A DNA stretch of 64,000 nucleotides from Anoplopoma fimbria (taxonomy: Eukaryota > Chordata > Actinopteri > Perciformes > Anoplopomatidae), in assembly GCF_027596085.1 (NCBI RefSeq), contig NC_072453.1, forward strand, positions 11,472,914 to 11,536,913, given 5' to 3'. The position numbers and the translations under genes were made by a program. Under the pieces are notes generated by a model. That model was given only the letters and a program-made list of their open reading frames with translations. It did not search any database and was not told the origin of the DNA. Positions within the stretch are counted from its first letter, which is position 1. Each line of letters starts with the position of its first letter. Below, piece by piece: positions 1-14,405 of this stretch.

Positions 1-1989
1 CATGTTTGATGGAAACACAGTGGAATTAAAACGCTTCCAAAGTATTATTTCAATTCATTTAAGAATCAAACTGATTTATTGTTAGTCCTCTGGTTATTTT
101 GATTCTCGGAAACCGAAAGTAAATACACCGTTTGTTAATAAATGAATAAATAAACCATAAATCAAAGTCCTGTCCGTCCCCAACCATTGGAGAACTTCCA
201 CTCCACATAAATACTGAGACTGTTCGTTAACAGATTATTCCTCCACTATGGAAGTGAACAATAATAAATAATAAATAACGCTTCCACTTGTTTTACTTTG
301 AGCTGCTGATTATTAAAATGCCTGATAATAATCCTCACTCTCCTTCTTTTTCCTTTAAAGCTCATCCTGTTCTTAGAATCTATGATATTCTGTAATATTC
401 CCTCTTCTTTATCCGATAAAATATCCTCTAAAGATGAGAGATGATTAATAAACTCACTAAAGGTGAAAGAATCCAACATGTTCTCCACCAGAGGAAACAC
501 TAACAGCTCTTTTACATTCATGCTGTCTCATATTTTAGCCTCTTTAGCGCTCCACTAAGTTGGAATTGTCGTTATGTAATACCATTTTCTCAAAGTGAAA
601 GGGAGCAGATTAGGATAGTCTGCTAATCCCAGCAGTTCAGAGCGTCACACGGCGACAGCGGAGGTCTTTTTAGTGTCGCTTTAAAACCCGAGACTTCATC
701 AAATGTATGAAGTACCTTCTTAGCAAACATCCGAACATTTTCACATCATAACATCTTGCTTTAAAGAGCCGTCAGAGCTGGAGGAAAAGGAGAATAACCC
801 TGTCTCTGAGATCTAACTTCCCATAAAACCAAATTGCATTCTCAATTACGTTTTAAATCAAACGTATTTTCTCTCAGATTACAGTCACAGTTGTAAACAG
901 AAGGTTAATGTTACGAATTAAAAGCAAAACAAACAATGCCGCATAACAACTTGTTCATGTTAAGTCAAATATTTTGGTTTGTCTTAAAATGAACATGTTT
1001 GTTACAATATTTAAATATAAAAAAATATCCACGTTGACTTTTGGTTGCAAATGGGACAGAATCAGCAATCTCCTGGGTGAAAGTCCTGTGTTTGTTTGAC
1101 CCGTCCATCCTCCCCCAACATCCTCTATACGCGGAGAGGTTGTAGACAAAGCTAATGAAAAGGCAAACATCCACCATCCTGACCTCCATGAAGGACACTC
1201 CACTTCCTGTGTTGGACCTGCATGAATCAACCCCAGATACATGTATGGACGTTTGACTGCATGTTGTGATCAATGACTTGTACATATTTTGTGCTTTTAA
1301 AATGTCGTTTTGTAAACTACTTCATTTTTAATGTCCTGGTTATAAAAGTTCTGATATGTCACATAATAAGAAGGTTATTTCATCACAATGGCTGCAGGTC
1401 ATAACAAAAGACACACTGCAAAAATACAGAGGCTCTTTTTATTTGATCTCAACATCCCTACCACGAATGGTATAAATCTGGTCAGAGCATCTCTTCTTTT
1501 TTTAATAATGATATAATGTTTCCTGCAAATGGTCCCTTATAAATAAATGTAATGTACACAAAAATATTTTTTTTATTGTTTTGAGAAATAGTACCAAATT
1601 AATTTTAACAAGCCTTAATGTGAGAAATCAAAACAAACTCTTTGACGTCTATAAAAAATCTGCTTTTCAAAGAAACGTTTGAAGATAAAACACGTTTGTT
1701 TTAGTCTCATTTATAGTTTACCACAACAACACATCATATTTTACATATTTTATGCACAACAGCAGTTAAAATTGTTTGTGTTTAAGTGGAAAGAAATGTT
1801 CAAACTGCTGCTTCCTTCTTAGTCGTCTGGAGCCGTTGCTAAATTAACTTTTTGTGTTTCTTTCTAGGGTTTTTATACAATGAAGTCATGTTTAAACTGC
1901 TTTTATCAGAAGCACTGTGATGGAGTCCCTGACGTTTCTCAGATTACATCTGACGTCACAGACAGACAAATAGACGGGTTTACTCGTCC

Positions 1990-2520
1990 AGGTTTTCTAG
2001 TCAGATCTTCGGCGTTTGCGTGCTGCGGTGGCGAGCCGGGTCACTGAGCCTCATGTCGGCATCAGATGAGCCGCCGGGTCAGGACTGAACACGACGAAAT
2101 CTCAGCCTGTTGACAACCTGAAGCTTACGTAACCTTCCCAACAGACAAAAACACAGCACAGGGCAAAGACAAATACATAATACACGGTTCTTAATACTCT
2201 GCGGCGGGCACCATATAATCCACAAACATGGACTATGGAGAGGGGGGTGGGTAATTGTGCGATTCATATTATGGATGGGACGCAGCCATTGGACGGCTGC
2301 TCAGCTGGCTGTGTGCTGTTTTTTTTTTTATGTAAGAGGATTTGTCCTCTGTGGCACGAGTCCTCCAAAGACTCATGGTTGGATCATCCGTCGGACGGCG
2401 CCAGAGCCAATGAGCAAAGGCGCCGGCCTGACGTGGGGAGGCGAGAGTCTTTTTGGTCGGGGAGGATTTGGTTCGTTTCAGGAAGGAAGAGAGAGATTAG
2501 TTTGCTGTTTTTGTGCACAG
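1990..2520. promoter_or_regulatory. Candidate regulatory or promoter block
   Basis: This stretch is richer in GC and CpG than its surroundings. It holds a TTACGTAA palindrome at 2125-2132, an inverted CCAAT (ATTGG) at about 2289, a CAGCTGG E-box-like site near 2300, a CCAAT at about 2406 and a GACGTGG near 2430. Such clusters are common in promoters. No exon that it would drive can be identified on either strand. It could equally be a conserved enhancer or the first exon of a gene lying to the left. The call rests on composition and motifs only. Confidence 0.25.
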
Positions 2521-2964
2521 AACAAATGTCATTTAGAACCAGTCAAAGAGAGAAGAAGAGTCTGTTCTGTACAGTGTCAGGGCTTCAACACATGGGTCTG
2601 TTGAAGTCTTTGATCCCAATATATAGACGATCTGTAGCATCCTAAAATCCATAAATGACCCCAACACAAAGACAAATCGACCTGTTGGGTATCTGATCCC
2701 AGTTAATAAACACATTAAGTAATTAAAACTTAGAACAGGTGGAACACTTACTTTAAAAGCAACCATCAAAAATAAACAAACTGGCAGTTAATTAAATCCC
2801 CAGAAACCGACTGACATTTACCATTGATCAACACCTCAGTTTCCCAGTGAGACACACTGAAAGCGTCCTGATGAGTCCAAAAGTCTCCGGCGTCCCAGCA
2901 GATAATTCAAGTCCGACTTGTTGTTGTCTTGTGTCTTGTAAACTCATGTGGTGCATGACACTCA

Positions 2965-3048
<84 letters not shown>
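2965..3048. repeat. (AATC)n microsatellite
   Basis: About 21 perfect tetranucleotide units. It reads as (INQS)n in one frame, which makes a spurious open frame over it. Confidence 0.97.
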
Positions 3049-3049
<1 letters not shown>

Positions 3050-6000
3050 CTGTAGGATGTCTTTGGGTCTACAGCAGCATCTGGTCCAGTCTTCAGGCTT
3101 TGTGCTGCAGAAACATGGAGGGTGGTTGCAGGAGGTTAAGGGGCTTCTGGGAGTTTTTTCAGCAGGTGTGTCCGAGTCCCTAAAAAAACATGAAAATAAA
3201 GATCACATGATCTGATTTAATGGACCTCCATCTGAGAATAAAAAGAAAAGGTTTAAATTTTGTTTTGTTATTTAAATAATTGTGCTGCCCACTAGACTGA
3301 AACATCTCAATGACTGTTTGATGGATTTTCATAATACAGATATTCATGGTCCCTTGAGGAGGAATCCTACTGACATTAATGATTTTCTTACTTTACATCT
3401 CGCCATCATCTGTTCACACTTTTAACTTGTCCAATACTTTGAAAACTGATGACATTCCCATCATATCTCTGTATGAGATTAACAGATGTTGATTCCTCCG
3501 TGTTGTGGTGTCTCAGTTGGAGGATTTCCCTCCAAACAAACATCAGCTGAGTTTCTCTATCAGCTTCTTTTAACACCATCCAACAAATCTCCGTTAACGC
3601 CAACATCTGCTGCCTGCCACATGTGTAAACCTTAACCCTCTCCGAGAGGTCACCAGAGGGTTAGTCCCAGAGTCCGACATACGTCAAAGTGACGATAGAC
3701 CAGCTTGCATCTCTCGGTCCATTCATTATTTCCCTGTCCAGTGAGGGTTTATGTTGTTCAGTTCATCTCAGTGATGAAGGGGGGGGGGTCAGGAAGCGGA
3801 TTTACAGGCTGGTTCAGACCTTCATGCAGCCGGACGAACAGTTTAAGGTCTGGGACTCAGGGTCCAGAGTTTGGGGGGACGGGATCTAAAAGTCTCTGTT
3901 CGTCTCTCCACTCATTGAGTCACTGGTTTATACATTTTATTATTAAATGAATTAATTACTAAGTGAAAGACAGACGTTCGGACTAAAAAACAATCATGAC
4001 CATGTTTTTTTTTAAGCTTTGTCGTCTGTTGGTTGATCCACCACTTTGGTCCAGACTGAACTATCTCATCAATCATTGGACAGATTAAGATTACATTTGT
4101 TTCAGATATTCATAGTCTCCAGAGGATTAGCTGTAATGATTTTGTTGGTTTTCTGACTTTTAATCTACTGCAAGCAGAAAGTCAGACGGAAATATCTCGT
4201 GGACGAGGTTTTACAGTTATGTGGCATCAACAGAGTGAAATGTCTCGACAACTGTTGAATAAACTCTGTCTCCTTGAAATTACATTAACATCCTAAAATG
4301 TATTTTGACAGTTATGTTTTGAAGAAAAAACTAATTTATGTGTGCATTATGTCGAATGGAAAACGTTTTCAAGGAAGGGACTTGTCTTTGGCCGAGTTGG
4401 AGTGGATGGTGGGATTACAAAATTCAGGAAGTAACAAAAGCATTTTGAATTAAGATTAGAAAAAGAGCACACTGAAAAAATGTAAATGTTAAGCAAAATC
4501 ACTTGTTCTGTAAGCCATAATTAGTTGGACATTTTCAATGCAATGTCTTTTTTGATTGGTTTTCACTTCTTTTTAGTTAACTGCACTGAGCTAAACTTCT
4601 TAATTAGCTCATGCTTAATTGTGACAAAAGTTTTCTTGGGTTCCAAACACTGAGGTTTAACAAATAGTGAGAATATTTGTTCAACCCGATGCTTCTCCTT
4701 TGTGAGAGTGAAAGTTTCCACCAGTTGTTTCAGTGAGAACACATCTGTAACATCTGTTTACAGCATCCAGAGGATGTGTGTCAGAGGGCGGGGCATCGAT
4801 GTAGAGCTGCATTTAAACAGCTTTACGTAAGGTTTAAAACGATTTACACGAAACATTCAGACCATATTTGATTCAAAATGTTCCAACTGTTTAAATAATT
4901 ATCTTCTTGCAGAGTTCAGTATGTACAGAACACAAGCAGCTGTGTTTAGAGCAGCCAAAACATACACAGCAGCTGGCTTGAACATTGTCACATGTTAGAA
5001 ACTTAAGCTTGTGTGTGTCGGCCTGTGAGTTCATTTTAAAATCTCTGAACAGAAGTTGAGTTTTCAGAACAAAAAGAGAGGAAAGCCAAACATTTAAACA
5101 TTGTTCATTTTCCGGTGCACATGATCTGTTCACATTTTTATCTCTATTCATTAACACTCAAATGGTTTTTTTAATAATAGTTAGAAGCTCATCAGACTTT
5201 CATACAAGAGACAGGAGTTCATGTTCTGTCACTGGCCTGCAGGAAACGTTTTATTCTTATTTTTATTTACTCCCTAACCTTAATTAAGTGTTTTAGTTTC
5301 CTAACCATAAAAATAACTAAACCATAGTTTATTTCTCATTAAAAAAAAGATCTTTCCCTAATTGGAATCATACTGTTGAAAGCAAGAATTAAAAAAACGT
5401 AGAAAGGTGTGTCATAATTTTCCAAAATCAACATTCTTGTCTGGTGATATGGTTTGAATAGCATTAAACTGAACAAGGTTTGTTAACATCTAGAGTTATT
5501 TATCAAACCTCAGTTTTTACTGAACCTCAGAAATATACACAAGAATTCAGTTAGAAAAATGGCAAAGCATTAAAGTTTGCTTGTCTATTATTTTTCTCGT
5601 GACCAGATATTTCCACATTCAGATCAGAATTTTGTGCAAAATTAATATACATTTTCATGTTCTGCTAACATTAAAACTGATGCATTCAGAAGTTTGGGTT
5701 AATTAAGCCCTGTCTAATTCTCAGGGTGTCAAATACAGAAGTTGTGGCACCATGCTTTTTAGGTAACTCTTATTTGAAGCCGTCCACGACAATATTTGTC
5801 CCTAAAAATAATATGAAAAAAACATGATTATTAGCTTTGAGCAAATTAACTTTCCTCCTACAAATTCCAGCAAATCAGTTTTCAGAAAGGCGGACATCCT
5901 TTGTCTGCTTGATGAAACAGTTTTACAGAATGAGGACTGGATGAATAGATGTGTTAAACAAAAGCAAGACTTTCACCCAGGAGACCACTGTCTGTAACCC

Positions 6001-7898
6001 ATGTGAAACCAAAATTCAACATTGACTTATTTCATGTTATATAAAGTACTTAACTTATGCCATGTACATAACTAAAGTTATGTAACAAATGTACTTATTA
6101 TAAACCAAACCACGATCTTTTCCTAAATCTTAGTGACGTCAATCGGTCCTGACCACGTGTCAGTATGTGACGAGTTGGGCATGAGAGCAGGATTTGTGGG
6201 ATTTCGAAGGGTTATTTTTGCATCAGTACTGCAGTTGTACTGGCATTGGTATCCAAGCTTTTTTTTTTAAATACCATGAATTCAGTTCTAGTGTAGTTTA
6301 GCAACCGAAAATATTTAGTTAATCCAAACCACCAATAGAAACGTCAGGTTTTATAGACAGTCCTGAATTATCAGAGAGCAAGAGTTTCTGTCATTTTGCA
6401 TCGATATTTAACCAAACATCATCAGTCTGGAGGAGTTGGTAAAAACCATGAAATCAGTGTAGAAGCAGAACTAGATGAGGCAGAAACTGTCTTAGCACAA
6501 TAAAAATCGACTTCACTTTTGATGTCGACAGATCAGCAACTAATTAATCAGGTTTTGATTTGCTGTTAATCTGATTATGACAGAATGGGACCAATCAGCT
6601 GCTCAGACCTGGACGTTGTGACGACGGCCTGGATTTGGGTCGAGCACTCAGACACATATCAGTAATAATTGATTTCCATGCATTTGCTAATGCGTAATGG
6701 ATTACAGTTGGAACATGCAGAGTGTGGCACGACATGTACACTATGTATGGGACGAACAGATGCCCTTGACACACAAGGAACTGAACATATCATATCTGAA
6801 CACAGATGTTCACATGCAGGATGATTTAACAGATGTTGTTCTTTTTAGAGAAATGCTAATCTCTTTGTTCGTGAATTCCGTTTTTCATTTACATTGACTT
6901 TGGTGGAGTTTTGTTCTTGTTTTGAAGCCTCTGGAGCAACTGGCCTGATAGTTACAAGTGTTTTCTTTTTTGCTGTTAGTTATAATAATTGTACAGTAGC
7001 TGATGTTATTGAAAACAATATTCTGGCAAGCAGATGTGTTGGTTTGACCCATAAAAGCCCACCGGCCTTCACGTCACACACAAACATCCAACTACATTCA
7101 TTCTCTAGCCGCTTACCATGAGCTAAACTAATTCTAGTCTTCACCAACTAACAAAGACTTGGGATAAATGAATAAAGCTTTAAATAAAAAGCTTAATTTT
7201 GGGGGGAAAATGTCAGTCCCCGTAATGCAGGAGTCCTCACAATGTAGTGTGCTTTCCGGTGTCCCCACTACGTCATGTTGAGTCCCCACAATGTCAGGGT
7301 GCTTTCAGGTTTTTGACAATTAGTTGATTAATTGACAAGTTGATTGACAGAAAATTAAATGACCATTTTAATAACTGATTTACTGTTTAAGTAATTTCTT
7401 AAAACAATTCTAAATTTGATGGGTTTGTTTGTCACCATGCGACATGTACAGCAATTTGTTTTTTTCTTTTTATGACATTTTATGGATTAAACAATCGATT
7501 TGTCTATTTGATAGAATAATCATAACAAAAATAATAGTAAGTTGCAGCCCTAGTTTGGGTCCAAGTAATGTAATGTAAACCAGAGGCACAGACATTGATT
7601 TTTGGATCTTCAACATTTTATTGATAAGTAATATCTGCTGCTTTTCATTCATGGATCCTTAGTATTATGAGTATTATGTTGTTATAGACTGTATCTTATA
7701 TTTTGGGTATCAGTTTGTGTTTGAGGTGTACACTGAAATGTGAAAACATAGATAAAGAATTAATGAAATATAGCAGCCAATGTCACTATTACACATTTTG
7801 TAATTGCTCTTTTAATTGCAATGATACTTTTTCCAAACACGTTTTGTTTAGGCTCATTTTCCATTGTGTTAATTACTGATGGACATGTTTGCAGGTAT

Positions 7899-7912
7899 GG
7901 GGGGGGGGGGGG
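7899..7912. repeat. G14 homopolymer
   Basis: Uninterrupted run of 14 G followed by TTATAAAA. The length is likely to be unstable or misassembled. Confidence 0.9.
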
Positions 7913-8105
7913 TTATAAAACTTTTTGTGTGGACTCTTCTGGCTGCTTACCTCCTGCTGACACTCTCAACAGCTCTTCGAAGACATCCAGATGTTCAAAA
8001 GTAAAAACAAAGAGTCCAGAACTAAAAACACTGAACAAAGTGACACAACAGCACTTCATGGTTCTCCTTCCTCCTCCTTCCTCCTCCTCCTCTTCCTCCT
8101 CTTCC

Positions 8106-8502
<397 letters not shown>

Positions 8503-8631
8503 CTGCAAAAAGAGAGAGTATGGGGGAGAGAGGAAAGAGAGGTGGCAGAATAATAATAAAAAGACTGTGCTGATGGACAGCTGGCTGCAGAGAGAGAAAG
8601 AGCAAAAGGCAGCAGAGAGATGAGAGGATGA

Positions 8632-8634
<3 letters not shown>

Positions 8635-8671
<37 letters not shown>
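8635..8671. repeat. (GA)n microsatellite
   Basis: Perfect GA repeat of about 18 units, in the presumed 5' intron of smim36. Confidence 0.95.
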
Positions 8672-8676
<5 letters not shown>

Positions 8677-11600
8677 CCAGACGGGTTTGAAGCTTTGTGC
8701 TTTAAACGACATTAATCCTCGCTGCTCCTCCAACCTTGAATTTCAGCAGCCAATGATTAAAGCTGCTCAGTTTTAATAACTTAAGCCACCATTTTGATTT
8801 TCCCAACTACACACGGACAAAATGGAGGAAGTGGACTTGAACCGCACACCTGTCAGCTCGCCACCAGCGTCACTTCGGGGATTTTGGGAGTCATGTAATA
8901 AGTATTAAACAACTGCTTTATTATGTCACTCTGACCGATTATATATTTTTTTACATTTGAAATCAAATTAGTTTAAAAGCACATCAGGTCACAGGACAGG
9001 CTGAGGACTCATATCATTGGAAACATATCATTTTATGAATACTGGGGTGAGCATGTTAGCACATCCTGGTAATGACAGCTAGAGGGGTTTTATTAATAAA
9101 AATGCATCCTCTCTAAATCTCTACTTTGTTTTGAAAATAAAGTCAAAATAGAAAGCGGAGAAAATTTGCTTTAATAGATTGTTATGCTGAAGATCACTTA
9201 TTGCTAATCATTAAGTTTACACCTAGTAGTATGCTGTTATTTCATTCTTTCACATTTATATTTGTATTATTTGTTAATATTAATAAATTCACTCTTTCAG
9301 ATTATTATTATTTAATTTGTCCTTTGACAATAACTCTCTCACAGTTTGATATTGATATTACATGCTTAAACTATTAACAATTACACAATAATGTTTTAAA
9401 TTTAATGACCATATATGTATTGTTTTGCAGTCAAAATTTAACAATACAGACAAAAAAGCTGAACAGTTAGAAGTTTGAATGAAGTTCAGTAACAAAAACA
9501 TGGAGGGCAGATTAACAAACAGCTGACTGTAGTTTTTGTAGATTTATTAATATTGATAGTCACTCTCAGTCACTCTAACATGATGTAAATTATTTTGTTT
9601 AACTTCAATATTATAAAATCTCTGATGATAAGTTGTTTATTCATCTGTTCACTATGAGGGAGAATTAAAACAAACATCTCGTAATACATTACAACTTTGA
9701 TATAGCATTACGTTTTTGTAATAATTTTTTTGGGGGAATAAAAACAACTTTTTTTCACGTACATTTTATAACAAACATAACAAATGACAATAAATGAACC
9801 TTAGAAATAAAAACTCTTTTGTTTACATATTGTTTAAAAAATATATATATTTACACATCTTCTTAACCAGATGAGAGGAAGATTTGGCTAAAATAAATGA
9901 CGCAATGAACCAAATATAAAGAGAGTAAAGAGAATCAACGTGATGCAGCAGCGTAACCTTTGACCCCAGAAAGGTATCAGCCATTTGTAAAATAGAGCTC
10001 TTTGGTTTTCTGCTGAAGAGGCTTCTGTATGGATTTCATTAGAAAGAGTGAAGGAGGATTTCTATAATCTGTGTTGAGACCTTATGTTCAGTTGTCTTCT
10101 TCAGAAGGACGGATCCAACTGAAACTAAACCAACAGTGAAACCATTTCTCTTCTCAGTCTGATGATGTTAGCCTCCTTTTTCATTATTCACAACTCCCGT
10201 CATCCACTTTATACTTTCAGTTGTACTTTAATTTATTTTTACAAGAGGCTTTATTATTTTTCATATTTTACATCATCTAGATTTTAAATCAGACACAAAA
10301 ATCGTTGTTACTGGAATCAATAAATCTTTATTTTCTGTTGACTTCCTGTAGGTGGCGCCCTTTTCTCTTTTCTTATTGCTGTGATGGTCGTCTCTCCTCA
10401 TCATCACTACCTTCTTCTTCTTCTGTTCATCAGAACAGCTGCTTCCTGTTGAAGGAGTTAAAACATCATTAAAGCTGAACCAATGGGATCACAGCACTGA
10501 ACGTATAGATGAGGTCATGTGACTCCATCACCTGACACTTAATGTTGTTTGGATTCATGCTGCATCTGCTCTGCTTTATGATTCAAAGCCTCCACACAAA
10601 AAAACAGATCAGAAGCTTTCCTCAAAATGCAGAAAAACTTCAACACGTTCAAACTGAAGCTTGTGATGCAGAAAAGAGATGGAGTGTGAACGTCCGTCTG
10701 TCAGCCTTTAAGCCTCGTGCTGTCTAAATAAAACACCGAAAAGTGAAAAGAGGAAATCCAGTCTCTGTTAAAAAATGTTGTAAAACAACAGAATCAGGAA
10801 ATACCTCTCAGACCCGGGACACCGAACTACCATCCTCGACAGCAGATGGTGAGCGCCGGGGAAAAAAAAAGGTGGGGTAAAAATAACAAGAGCAGGAAAA
10901 ATATAGCAAAGCGGATATTAGACTTTAGAGAGAGAGAGGACACCCAAAAAAGATGAAGAGAGCAGCTAATGGAATAAGATCCTCCTGACCCACTAAAGAG
11001 AGAGACAGAATGTAACCTCAGGAGACTCGAAAAAACTGATTCTGAACGAAGGAACCAGAGGAAGAGATGAAGTTAAGAAGCTCTAGCTATGGATGTGACC
11101 TCTGTGGACGTGATACCGTCAGATTCATGGAGTCTTTCTCTGCCGTTGTTTAATTATGAAACACAAATAACTCCTTTCCTCGAGTCAAATCAGTTTTATT
11201 TTGAAACATTTCATAAATAACTTAAGTTACATAGCAAACAAACTTATTTTAAGCCAAACCATGATGTATAACTAACCAAGTAGTTTGTTGGGGTTTTGTA
11301 TTAATTCACGTTTAAACCACATGTTTAAAACTGTGACTGTAATCCAGGAGAAAATATGTTTCCATGGAAACCGTATTGTGAACGCAGTTTAGTTGTGTGG
11401 AAAGGTTGTTCTAATTCAATGTATCATAATTAAACGGTTCGTATGATATCCGAACAAAAGTTACTCCTCATTCTCGTGCGTTTTCCTAAAGAAAATGTCA
11501 ATTTCTGCTCATTATGAATACAGTCTTTTCAAAATAAACCTCTGTCTTCACAGGAATCAACTCAGTTAGGTTTAAACAACCAAACTACTTGGTTAGAAAA

Positions 11601-11689
11601 AATTCTCTGGGTTAGATAAAATGCAGAAGTTACCTGAATTATAAATCGTTGACTTTTCGTTTCAGCTCAATGTTCAAGCAACATTATTT

Positions 11690-11766
11690 TATAATGTGCA
11701 GCACTTTGAGCTACATAGTCTGTATAAAATGCGCTATACAAATACAGATCATTATTATTATTTGTT
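11690..11766 (+). mobile_element. LINE/SINE 3' tail fragment (CR1/L2-like)
   Basis: The phrase GCAGCACTTTGAGCTACAT, then ATGCGCTATACAAATACA, then a short ATT repeat is the characteristic 3' end of fish L2/CR1-type non-LTR elements and the SINEs that borrow it. Only the tail is present. Family assignment is from memory. Confidence 0.55.
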
Positions 11767-13949
11767 TAATTAGAAAGAAGTGTAAAAACTTAAATGTGCC
11801 CTTTATGACAAGGGATCATCCAGAGGGGAACATGAATATAAGCTTGTTCCATCTAATAGTTGTTGAGATGTTTCAACTTTCCTCCAGCAGTTGAGTTGAG
11901 TTTTTTAAAGGAAATGAAGTCACCTTCAGTCTTCAGCTGACTGGAGGAATGATGGCGTTCACCAATCTGCTGCCATTCTTCTGAAACACAATGTGTTATG
12001 GAACACATTGTGTTCCGTAACACAGAACACAATCCATCACAGCACCCGCCCCCCATTCCATCACAGCACCCACCACAGAACCGGAGCGCCTTATTATTTC
12101 AATACGTCTCTAAATCCATCAGCACGCCAACAAATGAAAGAAACAGATGCAGAGAAAACGTTTGAGGGGAGAAATGGATTTCATTCTGAGAACAGGAAGT
12201 GCCTCTCCCTGGTTCATGGAGCCGTTCGGGGCCCTCTGGGGCCTCCGGGTCATTGTTGGCCATGCTGGTCTCCTTCAGAGGCCGAAACCAGCTTCTATCA
12301 CAGGATCTCTTTCCCACCACAGACCAACTGGAGCCGCTCTGACCCTCAGAAAACCCAACGCACCACATCTTTCATCCACTACTTCAGGGTTTCACTCCAA
12401 CATCAACAAATGACTCTGAAAACATAAGCGACCTTTAATATTGTTGTCAAATATTAAAACAAGCCTGAAGTTTATACATACTGTGTTGATTTTAAGCTGC
12501 TCTGCAGATAAAAATAATTATTTCATGATCAGAAAATCACCAAAGATACAAGTTGAGCTTTACTTTAAAATGATTAATATAAGAGAAAGTCAGAAGCATC
12601 AAAAAAATGGCGTATTAAAGTTCAGCCACAAAACATCTGTTTCCATCTGGATGAGCTACAACCTGTGTTTATAAATCACTACTAGACTTTAATCTAAATG
12701 TGGCTGCTGAAGAACAAACGCTCCATTTTTAAGAAAACATCTAATCAGACTTGTTGATTTGTGAAGTCAGAAAATCTTTGAAATAAAGCAAAATAAAAAG
12801 AGGGCGTCATGATGAAACCACAAAATATTAAACTATATGTTTTTTCCCTTTTCTGAGAACACAGGGCAAATGATTTACAAAAAGAAAGGTGGAAATTGTT
12901 TAAATTGGACTTTAAACATAATAATCATTACAATAAGCTTTGAGCAAACAAGTTGGACTGCAGATTTTATTGGACAAATAAAAGACTAAATACATATCAA
13001 TATCTAAATACAACAATCTTATAGATTTCTAAAACCTCTGACCAATTAAGAAACTTCCTCTTTCAATTTAAAATACGGAAATTAAGATTTAATTTTCTGA
13101 CCTGCACAGATCAGATTCATTTCCAGCTTCAGGGAACAGATGAACTTCAGAACTAGATGTTATGAATACAAACATAGAGATTAGAAAAATACCTGTCATC
13201 ATGACTTTAACGATACTATAACATAATTATAATTATATTGTGACATGAGCAGTTGATCCCGGCTCTGTAGTGATATGTCTGTCAGACCAGACTAGTCTCC
13301 TAGAAACAACGTTCCCATAATTCATTTTGAGGGAAACATATTTTTCCTGGATTACGTCTGTTTTTGACAAATTATATTTTTTTATTATTCCCTGTCTAGC
13401 AAAAATAGGACTTTAATCTAGATTTCCTTGGCAAACCCTGTCGAACAATGACAAATAAACACCTTTTAACCTTGTAACTTTCTCACATTAACATATTAAA
13501 CTAACCTTTAATGTCATGTTTCCATCATGTTCTCCACATGGTACAGACTGGAGTATTAGCTTACTTACTTCAGCAGGTAGAAGGTGTGACTCCTTCAGAT
13601 TCCAGTTTCAGCTGAAGGAAGCAGAGAGGTCTCGGTGTGTGATGAGCTTTGCTGCCTCCCAGCAGCTCAGGCTGACAGCATCCTCCACATCCAGCCTCAT
13701 TACCGACTCACACACCTGTCAGCAGGTGTTAGTCTGTTGGACAGGTGACTGAACCGAGTTTCTGCTGTCTGCTGGCTCTAATGAGCAGCAGGAACCACTG
13801 GAACAGCTCTCAGGAATTCATGAGTGTGTCAGCTGTCCATTCTCATTTGACGTCAGAGTAAATTAATGCTAAAGACCAGACGTCCTCACAGAGACAGACT
13901 GAAGCTCATCAGAACATTTAAGACAGCTTGAATCTGCCGTCGTTGATTC

Positions 13950-14405
13950 GCTGCATTCTCTCTATTGTCCATCAGGGGGCGACTCCTCTCGTTGTATAGA
14001 AGTCTATGAGAAAATGACTACTTCTCTCTTGATTTATTCCCTCAGTAAACATTGTAAACATGAGTTTATGGTCTCAATCTCTAGTTTCAAGTCTTCTTCA
14101 ATACAGCATGATGTTCATTTAGTAAATTATAGTCCATTTAGAGTCAAATTGAACATAAAGCAGGGTATGCTTTAGGGCGGGGCTACACACTGATTGAAAG
14201 GTCTCTACCACAAAGTTGTCCGGTCTTGGAGTTGTTCGTGTTTCAATCTTACACCTTTAACCCTTTCACAGTGTATTTTTTCCCATCATGAAAGTTATTT
14301 GTAACATATTTGGTTGTCTAAAAATCCAGTGTTCGGTTTGACTCCAATGGGTTCCCCCATTTTGTATCACTTCTGGTTGCCAAAAAACAAGATGGTGGCG
14401 ACCTT
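13950..14405 (-). mobile_element. Dispersed repeat family, copy A
   Basis: In reverse complement it shares long near-identical stretches with 42308-42710 and 45885-46190: the phrase GAGTCGCCCCCTGATGGACA (here GTCCATCAGGGGGCGACTC), the segment around AGTAAACATTGTAAACATGA, and the phrase GGGCGGGGCTACACAC. The distal end has the CAAGATGGTGGCGACC phrase, which corresponds to the GCCATCTTGG unit of the other copies. It has no coding capacity. This is probably a non-autonomous element common in teleosts; its class is undetermined. Confidence 0.8.

Larger units (their letters stand above)
1..8105. other. Intergenic region left of smim36
   Basis: No convincing coding exon is visible. The DNA is AT-rich with short chance reading frames. 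It holds an (AATC)n array at 2965-3048, a GC-richer block at about 1990-2520 described separately, a short degenerate GTCCCCAC-type repeat at about 7215-7310 and a run of 14 G at 7899-7912. Human synteny (MMD left of SMIM36) would place an MMD-like gene near or beyond this edge, but no PAQR-type membrane helices were found. A TTTATT at about 7613-7618 could serve as an AATAAA signal for the minus-strand smim36 transcript; this is only a guess. Confidence 0.6.

Noticed and set aside
246..521. 91-codon minus-strand frame (LVENMLDSFTFSEFINHL and so on)
   Set aside because: It looks less repetitive than other chance frames, but no family, splice context or neighbour supports it; it may be a decayed mobile-element piece.
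2235..2645. Two overlapping plus-strand frames of 115 and 136 codons
   Set aside because: No similarity to known families; open because the block is GC-richer. Kept only as a possible regulatory region.
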